Of a stretch of DNA of 64,000 nt, positions 34,401 through 46,108 are shown piece after piece. The notes under the pieces are model-generated. The model did no database searches. It saw only the letters and a list, made by a program, of their open reading frames with translations, and was not told the origin of the DNA. This DNA comes from Linum tenue (lineage: Eukaryota > Streptophyta > Magnoliopsida > Malpighiales > Linaceae), in NCBI GenBank assembly GCA_946122785.1, contig CAMGYJ010000006.1, positions 35,360,066 to 35,424,065 on the forward strand, in the 5' to 3' direction. Position numbers and translations under genes: made by a program. Numbering within the stretch: the first letter of the stretch is position 1; each line of letters starts with the position of its first letter.

Positions 34401-36485
34401 AGCCTTTTGTTGATGGCTCCCATCAAGCCATTTGGTATTACTTTTTACAAACTGCTGAGAAAATTTCCGAAAAGAATCCATCTGTGACTTTTCACTCACA
34501 TCGTGTGGAGAGCTCACCCCAGAACGATTAACTCTATGCATTTCATTACTATTTATACCTGTATTATCATCTGATTGATGGAAGGGATTATTCAAGGTCA
34601 AGCCAGTTTGGAAGCTGTTACCTGCCCAAGCTGTTTGTTGTTTTCCAGAACCATTTACAGTCCGGATCAGACGATTTCCATTTTGAGGTTCTGTACACTG
34701 GCTACCCGGACCACTCCATTCCTCTTGTGTGCTAACATCCACACTAGAAGCTTCTGCTACGGCTGACTGCATAAGAGCACTCCAAGTTCCACTTTGTAAA
34801 AATGACAAAGCACCACCCGGTGCCTCCGTACTCTCCGTATTCAAACATCCAGAACCCACATGATCACTGTTTCCAAAAGCATCCCACAAATTATCATCAG
34901 ACCCATACAAAATCCTCTCTTCGGTTGGATCTAGTGTTGTGGCATTCTGAGAAGACACAGCCTGACCAACAGTCTTCTCCTGTGATGGTATTGATGGAGC
35001 TTCTCCATCTTGCCTCCCAAGGAATTCCTGGGTTGGCACACTACTTTGCCAGGAATTCACTTGCTGGAGACATTCTAAATTAACTCCACTGTCCACGCCT
35101 TGAGTATCTACTCTTCCAACCACATTTCCCCCCTGAAATCCTTGCCTCAATCCCGAAGGTCCTTCTTGATCATTCACCTTGTTTGATGAAACTGTATACT
35201 GATTAGCTATAAGGGAATTATTATTGCTAGACATCTGCTGGGGAGGGGCTTTGTCCATTTGGATGGGTGAAAAATGACTTGAAGTAACTCTTGTTCCAGA
35301 GATGGGGACGCCATAAAGAGATTGATCAACCTTCTGCGGAACCACACCCATCAAGTGAAGTGCTTGGTTTTGTTCCAACGAAAATCCAAGCCCGCTAGAT
35401 GAGCCTCGCATGTCTGGAGACATACTATGCTGTTGCCAGTTTGTGTTAGCCGCAATAACCTCAGGCTGCAATAAATAACCAGATGCATCCTGTACAGGAA
35501 TTCCATTGATCATAGATTGGGACTGACTAACAAGCGCATGTTTTCCGAGAGAGGACACGTGATTCAAAATATTAAGTTGCCTAGTTGATTCCTGTTGCTG
35601 CAGTTGTTGATGATGCTGTCGCTGTCTCTGAAATTCTTGCATTTGCTTGAGTATCAATTGTTGCTGCAGCAGCTGCATATCCCCGATCCCCAAAGGTTGC
35701 CTATGAAGAGATTGCAGAATTCCTGGATGCTGGGGACTCATCTGATGCTGACCCCCAAAAGAGTCAAAATTAACTGGAGATTCAGTAGAGTCCATCCTAA
35801 CTAAATTTCGTTTGTGAAAGTCAGGGCAGTTTCCTTGATGGGAATCAAATGCGGAAAAACCCTTTGGTGTTAAATTATGCCGATCAGATTCTGTATCCAT
35901 TCCCAAAAAGTTTGTCTCATTCTGCCTCATCTGGAAACCCTGATGACCCTGAAAGTAACCATTTATAGTTGGTTGCTGATCTTGTGATTGACTTCTAGCA
36001 GGCTCTGTTCTTTCAATTGATTGTTGAAAGCTCAAATCATGCTGCACAGGTGATGACTGACCACCATATCCTCTCTCATAATCAGCCACTGGGAATACAA
36101 AAAGAGATTATCAGGAGATGCAATTAAACCAACTTTCCGTACTCCAATCATAAGTTTGTTAGGATTCCAATTACTTAATGAAATAGAATTTTCTTTAAGT
36201 GGTCCAACCAGTGAGATGGAAAATACTTCTGTAGGATCTGAAAGGACCTCACCAACAAGTAAAAGAACTGCACAAGGGCAAGGAGTTGATACCTGATTGC
36301 TGTAAACTGCGATTTATTAAATCAGATATGAAGGGTGTGGCAATCTGTCCCTGACTTCCAGCCCACGGATTCCCACTCATCCCAGGCCAGGCTGCATCAG
36401 CAATTTGCGAGTGTTGTGGGACCGGAGAAGAAGTCTCCTGACCAAAGAAATTGTGGATCCTATCTCCAACTTCGTTGCCAGGCAT
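31452..36485 (-). CDS. Dentin sialophosphoprotein-like nuclear protein, copy 2 (1,299 aa, six coding exons)
   Basis: Coding exons on the minus strand are 36,485-36,293, 36,088-33,025, 32,867-32,819, 32,705-32,458, 32,325-32,218 and 31,689-31,452. Every splice site and phase matches copy 1, giving 1,300 codons with stop and no internal stop. It starts MPGNEVGDRIHNFFGQ. It keeps the Gln-rich block, the RPKKRKS motif and the C-terminal helical exons. Exon 3 is 963 bp shorter than in copy 1. Nearly all of this is one deletion of about 318 codons, joining ...GVFESSGN to LYASSTVSTEMD (copy 1 coordinates about 6,829-7,790). A 3-codon loss in the Gln-rich repeat accounts for the rest. The gene looks intact, but the disordered middle is much shorter. 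Function of the family is unknown to me. Confidence 0.85.
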
Positions 36486-36545
36486 AGATAATTCCCCTCA
36501 CAAGTTCTCAGTAGGTTAGTTATTGACTGAACAAGCTATTTAACA

Positions 36546-38646
36546 CCTGAAATAAAATAAAAAAATTATTATATTCTTCAAAATGTCATCGTAGAGGAGT
36601 AAGCATGAAAATTACGCAGTATACAAACTCTATTGGGTTCACGTGAATGTCATCCAGCTATAATGACCCCAATACTTCTCCTCGGTCTGCATTTAAGACA
36701 TGAAAATAGAAGCTATAAGAACACCTGATGAATATTTCATCAAATATTTACTTTTCAGCACAGTGACAATAAACACATGACAGGAAAAAAATAAAGTTTC
36801 TCAATAGTAAACTGTTTAATTCACTAGCTAAAATGACCAAACTCTCTGCACAAGTGCAGCAAGGATATAGAAATAAGATTAAAATGTTGTGATGACGAGA
36901 ATTGTTGAAGCACAAAGGGTGGTTTACAGTATTTATTAAAAAAATACAAGCCTAGTATTACAGGTACAAACAATTGCTGCAATTAGAAATTAGTTTCTAA
37001 CTAACAAATTGGGCTCAAATGAATTGTAAACTAAATTATGAGGGACGCACTATTCCAACTAAGTCATTTCCTTTTTACCCATCTTGGCAAGTGATAAATG
37101 ATAGTCTAACACCATGTGCTAGATTTCTAGTGGAAATTAAAACATATGAACTAAATATGTCAACGAATCAGTGACTTGACTGGAAAGCACGTTCCAAATC
37201 AACAAAGATCACTGAATGAAGAATTCAGCTTTAAATTCCAACTTCGCTGTCAAATAGCAAAATCATTTATCCACCAATATTCAACAATGTCTCTCCACCT
37301 TCACATATCAGGCTCTACAAATGAGCATCCCATGAATAGAGCAAAGAAAATTTTAATCGTCGATATGACTGGGAATTGTGACCAACATACTCAACTATTT
37401 CATAATTCACCTCATTTAACTACACAAGACGAAGTTCTTATGGACCCGTTGGCCATGGAGAAATACACCTAAAGGTCAACCTTATTTCCAAGACATACTA
37501 AGAGCTTGACATTATTGCTTCCTAGATCCTCTGTAATACACATAATTGGCTCCATTCATGTACAGAATTTCAAAGGGAATATTCATAAACAATGAAGCTT
37601 CAGAGCAAAAATAACATTGAACAATCTCTATGCTATTTGTTGTCATGTGTCACCATCACACCTAGGTGACTTTCTACATCTTACATGGAATAAAGCAAGC
37701 GACAATCACTGCATCAGAATATCCATCTTGGTTCCTACAGAGGTCTACCAACTCTTTTAGGTAACGAAGCAAATATAATCATATCAGACATCCAAGGGGA
37801 GGCTTTCCAGACCCGTGAAAAGTTTACGCCAACTCTCACTAACCAAAACAGAAACCATCATGGTCACTGGCAAATAACTTATCATCATACATTCGAGCAC
37901 CGGAATGGAATTAGTCAACCAACGATTTCTACCATGCAGTACCAATTGAAGTTTTCCCCAAAGCTCTCAACTATTAAAACTCAACGCATATTCAAGATCA
38001 AGTAGGCAAAAACAATCTATGAAAGTTAGATGATATCAGATTTGAGGATCATTAAGGCGCAATCGAACTTATGCACGTGACCTTTTTAGAGCAATTAATG
38101 CAACAAACCAGCCAATGAATTCCAAATACAACCCCGGGTTCAAACACCACTATGCATCAACCAGGAAAAATTCTGTGAAAGCAGCTTCCTCTTCCTAGTT
38201 GCCGCGAAAATGCAGGTATGTGGGAGGGAAATCCAACAAACGAAGTCCAATTTTGTCTCAATTAAGAACAAAGCAGCGAGAACTGATCTCTAAATCCCAG
38301 TGGAACAGAGAGAAGCGAAGTAACGGAAGACAAAATTCACGTTTCCCTAAGTTCCCTAAGCATTAAAACCTACAGCGGAAAGCCATATTCCAAATCCAGC
38401 ATTCATTACCACTTGACCAAAAACGATCGAGAAACGAACTCTCAAATTCCCACCCGAAACCAGCCTCCCACGAGAAGCACAAAAGCACAAAACAACAGAA
38501 TAAGTTGCTAGAAAGCTGCCCCGTCGAAAGCACGATGTCGATTTAGTTCGGCTCAGGTAACATAGTTGACAACTATGAGCAGAAGGTTAGGGTTTCAACC
38601 CAGTGAGAACTTAAAGGGAGAAGAGAAAAAGCTTTGTTGAACTCAC
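36546..38646 (-). other. 5' UTR intron of gene copy 2
   Basis: The donor GTGAG is at 38,646 and the acceptor ...TTTCAG is near 36,546, conserved with copy 1. It holds about 340 bp at about 37,845-38,187 that copy 1 lacks. No coding content. Confidence 0.6.
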
Positions 38647-38867
38647 AGTTCGTGTACAGGCCACCATTTCCGAGCTGGAAACCGATCCTCGGAGACAAAG
38701 AATTCGCGCAAATTTTAGGGTTTAAACCAATGGCAACGCGGAGGTATCAGGAAATGAGGCGTCTCAGAGCTGAGCGAGAGACCGAAAGAGAGAGGGGAGA
38801 TAAAGCGATCGAAAAAGTGGTTGAATGGTTGGAGGTGGACCCCACGCGTTGGTTTGGACGGTAGGAG
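38647..38867 (-). promoter_or_regulatory. 5' UTR exon and truncated promoter of gene copy 2
   Basis: The exon begins upstream of 38,647 (minus strand). The promoter-proximal stretch aligns with copy 1 but lacks about 150 bp and is cut by a hAT at 38,868. The TSD ggtaggag lies at 38,860-38,867. Confidence 0.5.
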
Positions 38868-39813
38868 TATGGGTGGGCATTTGGTAGGTTCGGTTTCCCG
38901 AACCCGAACAAAACCAAACCCAAAATACCCTCTTGTTCCCAGGCGAACTTCACCCGAAGTAGGTATGGGCCGGTTTGTCCCGAATTGAAATTGTTCGGGT
39001 TTGGTTTGGGTTTGATTGGCGTCGCTTGCCACAACCAACATTATCGACCGATCGTCGGATCTAGAGGCTGAAAGATGATCGACATAGCTAGATTGCAAAG
39101 AAGATTGAGAGAGAGAGCGGGTGGAGGTGCATGCATGGCTAAATATGAAAGGATCCTCCGACAAGGGGAAGAGAGGAGGAGGGATGGTGGCGACTGCAAC
39201 GGAGTACCGTCGCGAGGAGTAGAGGTAGGAGGATGTGGTTGGCACATCGACGATGGAGGACTGCCAAGTGTCGTTGTGTTTCAATCTGGACTCAGCGATG
39301 AGGAGGTGAAGGGTGGGGTGACGGCGAGATATATAGATGGAAGGAGGTTAAAATCAATTCGCCGAGATGGAAGGAAAGGAAGGGGGAGGAGGCAAGATTT
39401 CTCTGGCCAAAATTTCAAAAGACGAGAAGAGATGGACGAAAGTAAGCAAAGCTGGGGGAGGTGGTGAGATTGAAGGAAAGAAAGGCGGAGGGGGCGAAAT
39501 GGAAGGGAACATAGAAGGATTAGGGATGCAATTAATTGCATCGTAATGTTAGAGGGAGAGGAAGGTGGGTCGGGTAAAGAAAGAGGTCGGTTGGGCTTCG
39601 TGTGGAGAGTGAGCCCAATCACGAGGCTGTGTGAGTGAGAGTGGGTAGTGTGGGAAACGATAGTTTGGTCGGTTCATTCTGAACCGAACGTCGATAAACA
39701 GCCTCCTGAGTGTCGAAGTTCAAATAAAATAAGTGGTAATTTGGGTTTGGTTTAGTTTGAACACGGTTTGGTCCAGTTTGGTTTCGGTTTACCGAACTGT
39801 ATGCCCACCCCTA
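38868..39813. mobile_element. Non-autonomous hAT in the promoter of gene copy 2, perfect 8-bp TSD
   Basis: The ends are tatgggtgggcat and atgcccacccct(a). The perfect TSD ggtaggag lies at 38,860-38,867 and 39,814-39,821. The undisturbed site is visible in copy 1 (12,683-12,690), so insertion followed the gene duplication. The ends match the hAT at 16,452-17,503, but the interior differs: GC- and purine-rich, with open frames at 39,075-39,467 that I do not recognise. Confidence 0.9.
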
Positions 39814-39821
39814 GGTAGGAG

Positions 39822-40681
39822 TCTTGCGAATGTCTAGATCAACGATTGGATCAGTAGAACCTTCAAACCAGTTACGATAGTGGTCCAGTCTTTGTTTGGA
39901 CGGTCATTGATGGACCAAACGAGTTTTCACGGTTTAATTGGTCAACTGGTTCACTATTTTAACTAGAAAATTATATTTTAAAAAAAATACTGTAATGTAA
40001 ACTAATACCATCAAACCAGAATTATTACTTTTGTCTCTGCTTGCTCTTCGCATTTTACAACATTGTTGTCGACTTACGGGATCCACTGTCGACTGACAAC
40101 GTAATTTTTCACTTGAATTAAGGAAATTATGATTCTATTGTGAGACGGTTTGAATGATTTGTTAGATATTTTGGTGATGATATGAATTTGAAATAGTTTA
40201 TGATAAGTGATAACTTCATTCTTAAATTAATATATTATAAAAGTCGTGGTGTATGTTATATATCATGAACGGTACTATCAACGATTTTGTAACGTTTATC
40301 TGTGAACCCTAAACCATTAAATTTTCTAGTTCTGCGTCCGCTCCAGTTATGAAAACGGAGGAAAAAACATTGACATAAATTTTTTGGTATGGTATGATTA
40401 GAGCTGAGAATATAGAGGATACCATTTGAAAACTATAGACATAAATTTCTTTGTTTGGTCTAGTCTAGTCAAGACTTTGGTTTACCAGACTAGACCGTGG
40501 ATCTCTGTCCACTTCCTAACTCTTGTTGGTAGCTCACTTGATCACTCTCCCTACTCTTCAAAGAGACTCAAGTCTCAACTCTAATTTTGTGAATCATGTC
40601 TCCTCCCTCATTCATAAACAACAATTTGTCACATAGAGAAATCATGTCTCCATATGATATTGATGGACCTCCTACTATGCT
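39822..40681. other. No gene recognised
   Basis: The first bases continue the interrupted promoter, and the rest is AT-rich. Near 40,400-40,500 a 'tagagctgagaa' and tggtctagtctag-rich segment may pair with 41,630-41,810 as ends of an older hAT; this is weak. Confidence 0.4.
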
Positions 40682-41402
40682 TTGAAGTTACTATAACTTG
40701 ACCCTTTTGACCTGCTATAGCAGGTTTTATAGGTCGCATTACATAAAATTAATGTTTATTACGCAACAATTACGTAATGCTTGTTAGTCTTACGTAACAG
40801 TTAAACTAGAAGCATAATGGAAGGTTTCCGTAATAACTTATCATTTTACATAACGCTAGGTTAATATTCATTACGTAAAAGCATCGTCTATTACATAAGG
40901 CTTCCGTAATGACATTTTACAAGTGTTACATAAAATACACGCTCATTACGTAAAGGTTACGTAACGAAGGTTATTTCTTACGTAACAGTTAAATTAGAAG
41001 TGTTACGTAAGACTTCCGTAATAACTTACCACATTACGTAACTTGATTAATATTCATTATGTAAAAGGACCATCCATTACGTAAGGCTTCCGTAATGCTA
41101 CTTTACAACTATTACGTAAAGTATGCATCTATTATGTAAAGGTTACGTAACGATAGTTATTTCTTGCGTAACAATTAAATTAGAAGCGTTATGTAAGTCT
41201 TCCGTAATGATGTAACAGATTACGTATTCATTATGTAAATTGAGTGTATATTACGTAAGGTTTCCGTAATGACATTTTTCAACTATTACGTAAGATAAAC
41301 ACGCATTACGTAACCATTACGTTATGCCTATTGTATTTTACGTAATGCGACTTGTGAAACCTGTTATAGCAGGTCAAAAACATCAAGTTATAATAACTTC
41401 AA
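40682..41402. mobile_element. Foldback element packed with TTACGTAA words
   Basis: TIRs of about 60 bp: ttgaagttactataacttga on the left, matched by tcaagttataataacttcaa on the right. They continue inward through cctgctatagcaggttt and cgcattac. The interior is an array with about two dozen CGTAA words. The marker tccgtaat appears at about 40,827, 40,903, 41,015, 41,089, 41,201 and 41,263, so pairs repeat at about 186 bp. No coding sequence and no clear TSD were found. Confidence 0.7.
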
Positions 41403-41880
41403 GGTATTATAAGAATTTCCTATGATATATATTATGTTAATGTTTATGATGTTATTATGCAAGTTAGGTTGCTCTGACTTTGTGTCTTTATTATTTACTT
41501 GGATTTATGGTATCAAAATTGTGCCCGTGCGTTGAAATTTATGTTTGAAGAGAAAAAATAAATTATTTCTTAGTTATTGGTTTGATTTTTTGTGTGGTTG
41601 ACTAAACCAACTTTTCATTTTTTGCTCAATGTGGTCTGCATGGTCCAGACCGTACCGAACCAGATCACACAAGCGCGGTCTGGTCTGGACCATGACAATT
41701 TGGTCTGGTCCTTGGTCTATGCTCCAGCTTTTTGGTCTGGACCATAGATAAACCATATGTAAGGTCTGGTCTAAACCAGACCGCATCGTTTCTCATCCCT
41801 ACGTTTAATGGGTTGGATTCACATCATCGGACTATAAGCCCACTTGGTAATTCTCAATGAGCACCGCTAAGCTTATACTA
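41403..41880. other. Unassigned, tggtctgg-rich sequence
   Basis: AT-rich, then many tggtctgg/ccagacc words at 41,630-41,790 in both orientations, typical of hAT subterminal regions, ending tttctcatccctacg. The matching left end is uncertain. Confidence 0.35.
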
Positions 41881-41899
41881 CGGCTAATGGAAAAAATAA

Positions 41900-42336
41900 T
41901 CATTTACCTTCGATGTCATTTACATTTAAATTATTTGCCGAAGCAGGTAATCTTGGCACCGGGATTGAAAGTTGGACGAAATATGGCGAAAATGGAGCAA
42001 AATTGCTGAAAGTGCTGAGGTCGCCAGTTGCGGAGCAATTGTCACAGGCGCAAATCCTGATGTCAACACTCCAACCGTGAAGTTTGTAAGGTTCTGGGAG
42101 GATTTGTATGGCTCGCGGGCAGTGTCAAGATCACATTCTCCATACCGTGATGTTAACAAGCGGCCCGTGAAGTTCGTTAGTGAAACGACGTGTTTTGCTC
42201 CGAGATCACGGTTTCACTGTCGACTTCACGAGCGTGATGTGCGAGCGTGAGTTGTGCAGTCAAAATCTATAAATTGGAGGGTTAGCTGAATTCGAAAGGA
42301 GGAAATCCTAGAAAGAGATTGGAGCTTCTTCTTAAA

Positions 42337-42371
<35 letters not shown>

Positions 42372-43277
42372 ACGAGCTAAGGAAGAAGGAAGAAGGAAGG
42401 AGAATTTCACCTACCTAAGGCGAGAGGAAGGTTGATTTCTTCTTCAAAGGTTGAATCAAGCATCTAAGAAGAAGGAAGATCATCTTGCTATGAGTTTTTC
42501 TTCTCTCTTATTTGTATTTACTCCTTTAGCTATGAAGTAGTCTCCAATTTCACTTAGATGTTGTGAACCCTAGTTTAGAATGTGTTAGATTGTAGGAATT
42601 GAACTCTATGTGTATTGAATATGTGATTAATATAATGATTGAGGTATTATTTATGGAATTTGGGTGTTGATTGATCATATATCAATTTGGGACAAGTTGA
42701 CCTAGAAGGAGGAAATCCCCTTATAGCCTAATCTTGGCAATTTGGATAATCTTCTCTATGGCAATTAGGGTCATCCCTCGATCATCGAAGAGTGCCATGA
42801 TTTCGACTTGATTGATTACTTTTTGATTTTTCAGTTTAATTTTTGAGGGAGTGTTTTTTAAAACATTGGTCGATCAATTAAGAGGCTTAATTAGGAAATC
42901 CTAACTAATTGTGACAATCCTTAATCGATCAATTGAGAGGTTTGGGGTTTCCCAAGCTAATTGTGACCTCCTCACGTTATATGATCCTACTTATCACACT
43001 AGAGTTCAATTCGTTTTATCTTGACACGAGAATAGGGGGAACAATATCCGAGTGATTCTTTCTCAATCGAACTCACCAAAGTTTATTTGCTTGCTTGATT
43101 AATTTGTTTAGTTTCATTATTTCGAACCACCATCCAATTGCTAGATAACGAGTGAACAATTGAAGTAAGGGTATATAGACCACTCGGGTTGATATTGAAA
43201 TACTTATCCTATCCTACACCCGTATATAGGTTGAACTTGGCCTATAGTTTGGATTAAGTGTAGTGGGAGCCAAGTCA
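41900..43277 (+). mobile_element. Athila-like LTR, probably solo
   Basis: It contains gggattgaaagttggac near 41,960, a leader of ggaggaaatcc...gagcttcttctt, 'gtagtctcc' and 'gtgaaccctagtt' near 42,540-42,575, then taagggtatatagaccactc near 43,165, and an end like gagccaagtca (43,277). These match the order of landmarks in the LTR at 48,666-49,747. No internal region follows. The left edge is approximate. A (GA)n tract lies within it at about 42,340-42,369. Confidence 0.6.
42340..42369. repeat. (GA)n microsatellite
   Basis: About 14 GA units inside the Athila-like LTR. Confidence 0.9.
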
Positions 43278-44687
43278 CCATGTTCTATAAAGAAAATGTG
43301 GCACAAAGTTTTTTTTCCTGAAAATAGAATAAAATGTAAATAAAACATCAATTAACAAAAAATTATTATTACAATATTATTTAAAAAATAAAATCTTTCT
43401 AATATTAATTTAATAAAGAGATATAAGTATTTAAATAGAAAGATGCAATAAAAAACCAATAACATGAGAGATTGAATCAAATAAAATTAAAACAAAAGAA
43501 TCAAATAGTAACTAAATTGACAATTAATCAATTGACTAGACTAACCTGAATATATGATGAAAACTTAATTGAGTTGAAGAGGAGAACAATTTTAGAATAA
43601 TCGAAGAGTATAACCAAATAATATAGAAAAATGAATATTTTTTTGCGTTGTTTGTAGGAGAAAAAAAATATTAGATAGAAGATACTGATAATTTTTTAGT
43701 ATAAAGTTAAGTATGACAAAACTTATTTATAATTGATTTACTTCATTTCTTCTTTTTCTTTTTTGCTATTGTTGGTTTGTGCCTTACTGTGGAATGTGGA
43801 TAACGTTAATAACAAATCAATGCAGATGATTTAATTATTTAAGCATTGTTGTCTTGCTGTGTATATGCAGATTAATTGACGGAATTGAATTTATTTTCTC
43901 CTTGGAAGCTGAAAATGAAGAAAGCTAAATCAACAGATGATGATAATACTAATAATAAGGAGAGACCATCAATCTCAATTCTCTTATCATTTCTAGAAAA
44001 AAAACAACTAACAATGAACTCTGTTATATGGCTTGAAAAAAGTATAATAAGAAAGAAAGTCTTTCCCCTTATATGATCAATTCGGTCTTTTATCATTTGG
44101 TTATGATTATTGTTATTATTTTAGACACATAATTAAAATCCAATATATGAATTTTCTACTGCTTGAAATTCACAATCAAAATTAATATTATATAATTGTA
44201 ATTAGCCCTATTAGTAATAGAGACCCAAAAGACTCCCTATAATTTGGAGACTCTTTGCTGGACGACCTCCCATCATACAAGGACGAACCTTGGACTTAAC
44301 CTAAAATCTTGTATATTCTGTAGTAACTTTCAAAAAGATAAAATTTATAGTGAAACAAGCTGAGGAATCAAGTTGAAGTCGGTGCGCAGAGGTGACACGT
44401 ATATTTGACATTCACAACTGTATGTTAAATCTTAGTCCGTTGACACCGTGAAAGGCTAGAATGCTAACTTCTTTGAGGTTAGCACCATATTAACTCCTTT
44501 AATCACCGTACATTATGTATAAGTTTAATAATATGATAGTGAGTAGTGAATGGCTTGTTGGGTATTTCAAAAAATTAAATTAAATCAAAATGTTAAAATA
44601 GCTCTATTCTATGTTTGGTAACTAGTAGTGGTTTTGGTAGTTATAGTAGGCATTTTAAAATTTCTTGTACTTAATTAATTTTTATTA
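43278..44687. other. AT-rich, no gene recognised
   Basis: Very AT-rich sequence with short open frames only. Nothing in it resembles a protein family or a transposon end that I know. Confidence 0.5.
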
Positions 44688-45317
44688 GTGTTAATATTTT
44701 TGTATGGCCTGAACTTTGACCAAAATAAACATCATGGCCAATCTTTTCCATCTATAACATCCTGGCCCGAACTATACATCAAAATAAACAATTTGGCCAG
44801 ATCCGAATTTTGACTATTAACTTGGACGGTCAAACGCGTTGACTAACGGTCAATGTGCCATGTCACTGCCAACTCAGCAAATTTCAATTTTTTTTTAATT
44901 TACACCTATTTCCATTTTCTTTCCTTTATCATTTTGAACGAAAAAAAAAATTCAATTCAAAATGATAATTTGTTTTATTTTTTGTACCGAAATTGAAAAG
45001 GAAAGAAACGATCATTTTTAAATTAAAAAAAATGTTTTAAAAACTGATAATAAAAAATTTTGCCCCGAAATTGAATTTTTTTTTCGTTCAAAATGGTAAA
45101 GGAAAGAAAATGGAAATAGGTGTAAATTAAAAAAAATTAATTGAAATTTGCTGAGTTGGTAGTGACATGGCGCGTTTGACCGTCCAAGTTAACTGTCAAA
45201 AGTCGGATCTGGCCAAATTGTTTATTTTGAGGTATAGTTCGGGCCAGAATGTTACAGATCGAGATTGGCCAGGATGTTTATTTTGGTCAAAATTCAGGCC
45301 ATACAAAAATATTAACC
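44688..45317. mobile_element. Small MULE/MITE, relative of the Pack-MULE
   Basis: Inverted repeats of about 270 bp cover most of the element (ttaatatttttgtatggcct, aataaacaatttggccag, gctgagttgg and so on). A probable 9-bp TSD tttttatta lies at 44,679-44,687 and 45,318-45,326. The TIR is the same family as 30,378-30,672. The centre is an A/T-rich palindrome with no cargo. Confidence 0.8.
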
Positions 45318-45326
45318 TTTTTATTA

Positions 45327-46092
45327 ATAGTGGTTTTGCAACTATAGTGATTGTGGAATTTATGAAATAAATGCTACTAAAAATGAAAATTAAATATGAC
45401 AAATAAGCAAATCACTACTATTAGGTAAGAAAAAATTACTATTCAAAATATCTACTCGGTACTAATACAAGCAAATACCTACTACACATTCATTACTACA
45501 AGCAATAACCCAAGCACAACACTACTACAGAAATGTTACATAATTATTCCATCGCAACTCTTTAGTCGTCGGATCAACCATGCCAGATCCATCGAGGATT
45601 CGTCGTCCCAAAATTGCTCCATCACAAAACCCAGATCCCTCCCTCGTCACCTACCTCCTCCATCGCCGTTTGACACCCTCACCACCTGCCTCCTCCATCA
45701 TCATCATCATCGACCCCCGCGATCATGCTCCATAGGAGGAGAAAGAGAGTATCCATCTGAACCTTCCTCCGTCGAGGCGATCACCATCGTTGCCCACGCT
45801 GCCTGCCTCCTCCATTGCCATCGACAATTCATGACCATGTCGCCATTGAAGGAGAAAGAGATTCTCCAGATCAAACACTTCCACCGTCGACTTCATTGCC
45901 CTCGCTGCCTGCCTCTTCAATTGTCATTGATGCACTTGCCACCGCTGGCCACCTTCATCGCTATCGATGACCTGTGACCAAGCCGCCTTTAGGGGAGAAA
46001 ATAGAGAATACTGGTTGGGTACTTGGGAGGGTTATTAAAAGGTGAAAGGGAGGAGACCTTTTCAGATAGAGGCGGCACAAAAAAAAAAAATA
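45327..46092. other. No gene recognised
   Basis: Moderately GC-rich around 45,580-46,000 (tcctccatcgcc, catcatcatcat), with only short frames. A poly-A run of about 13 lies at 46,078-46,090. It could be a captured or degraded gene piece; nothing supports a specific call. Confidence 0.4.
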
Positions 46093-46108
46093 TACGAGGG
46101 TTTGAGAT

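Noticed and set aside
40390..41815. An older hAT enclosing the TTACGTAA element (tagagctgagaa ... tttctcatcccta)
   Set aside because: The ends only partly match and no 8-bp TSD was found, so it is mentioned but not called.
43872..44096. Short open frames on both strands
   Set aside because: AT-rich sequence with low-complexity translations and no supporting context.
45580..46000. Possible gene 5' end (GC-rich, ccgcc and catcat words)
   Set aside because: No open frame of useful length, no recognisable motif, and no splice structure.
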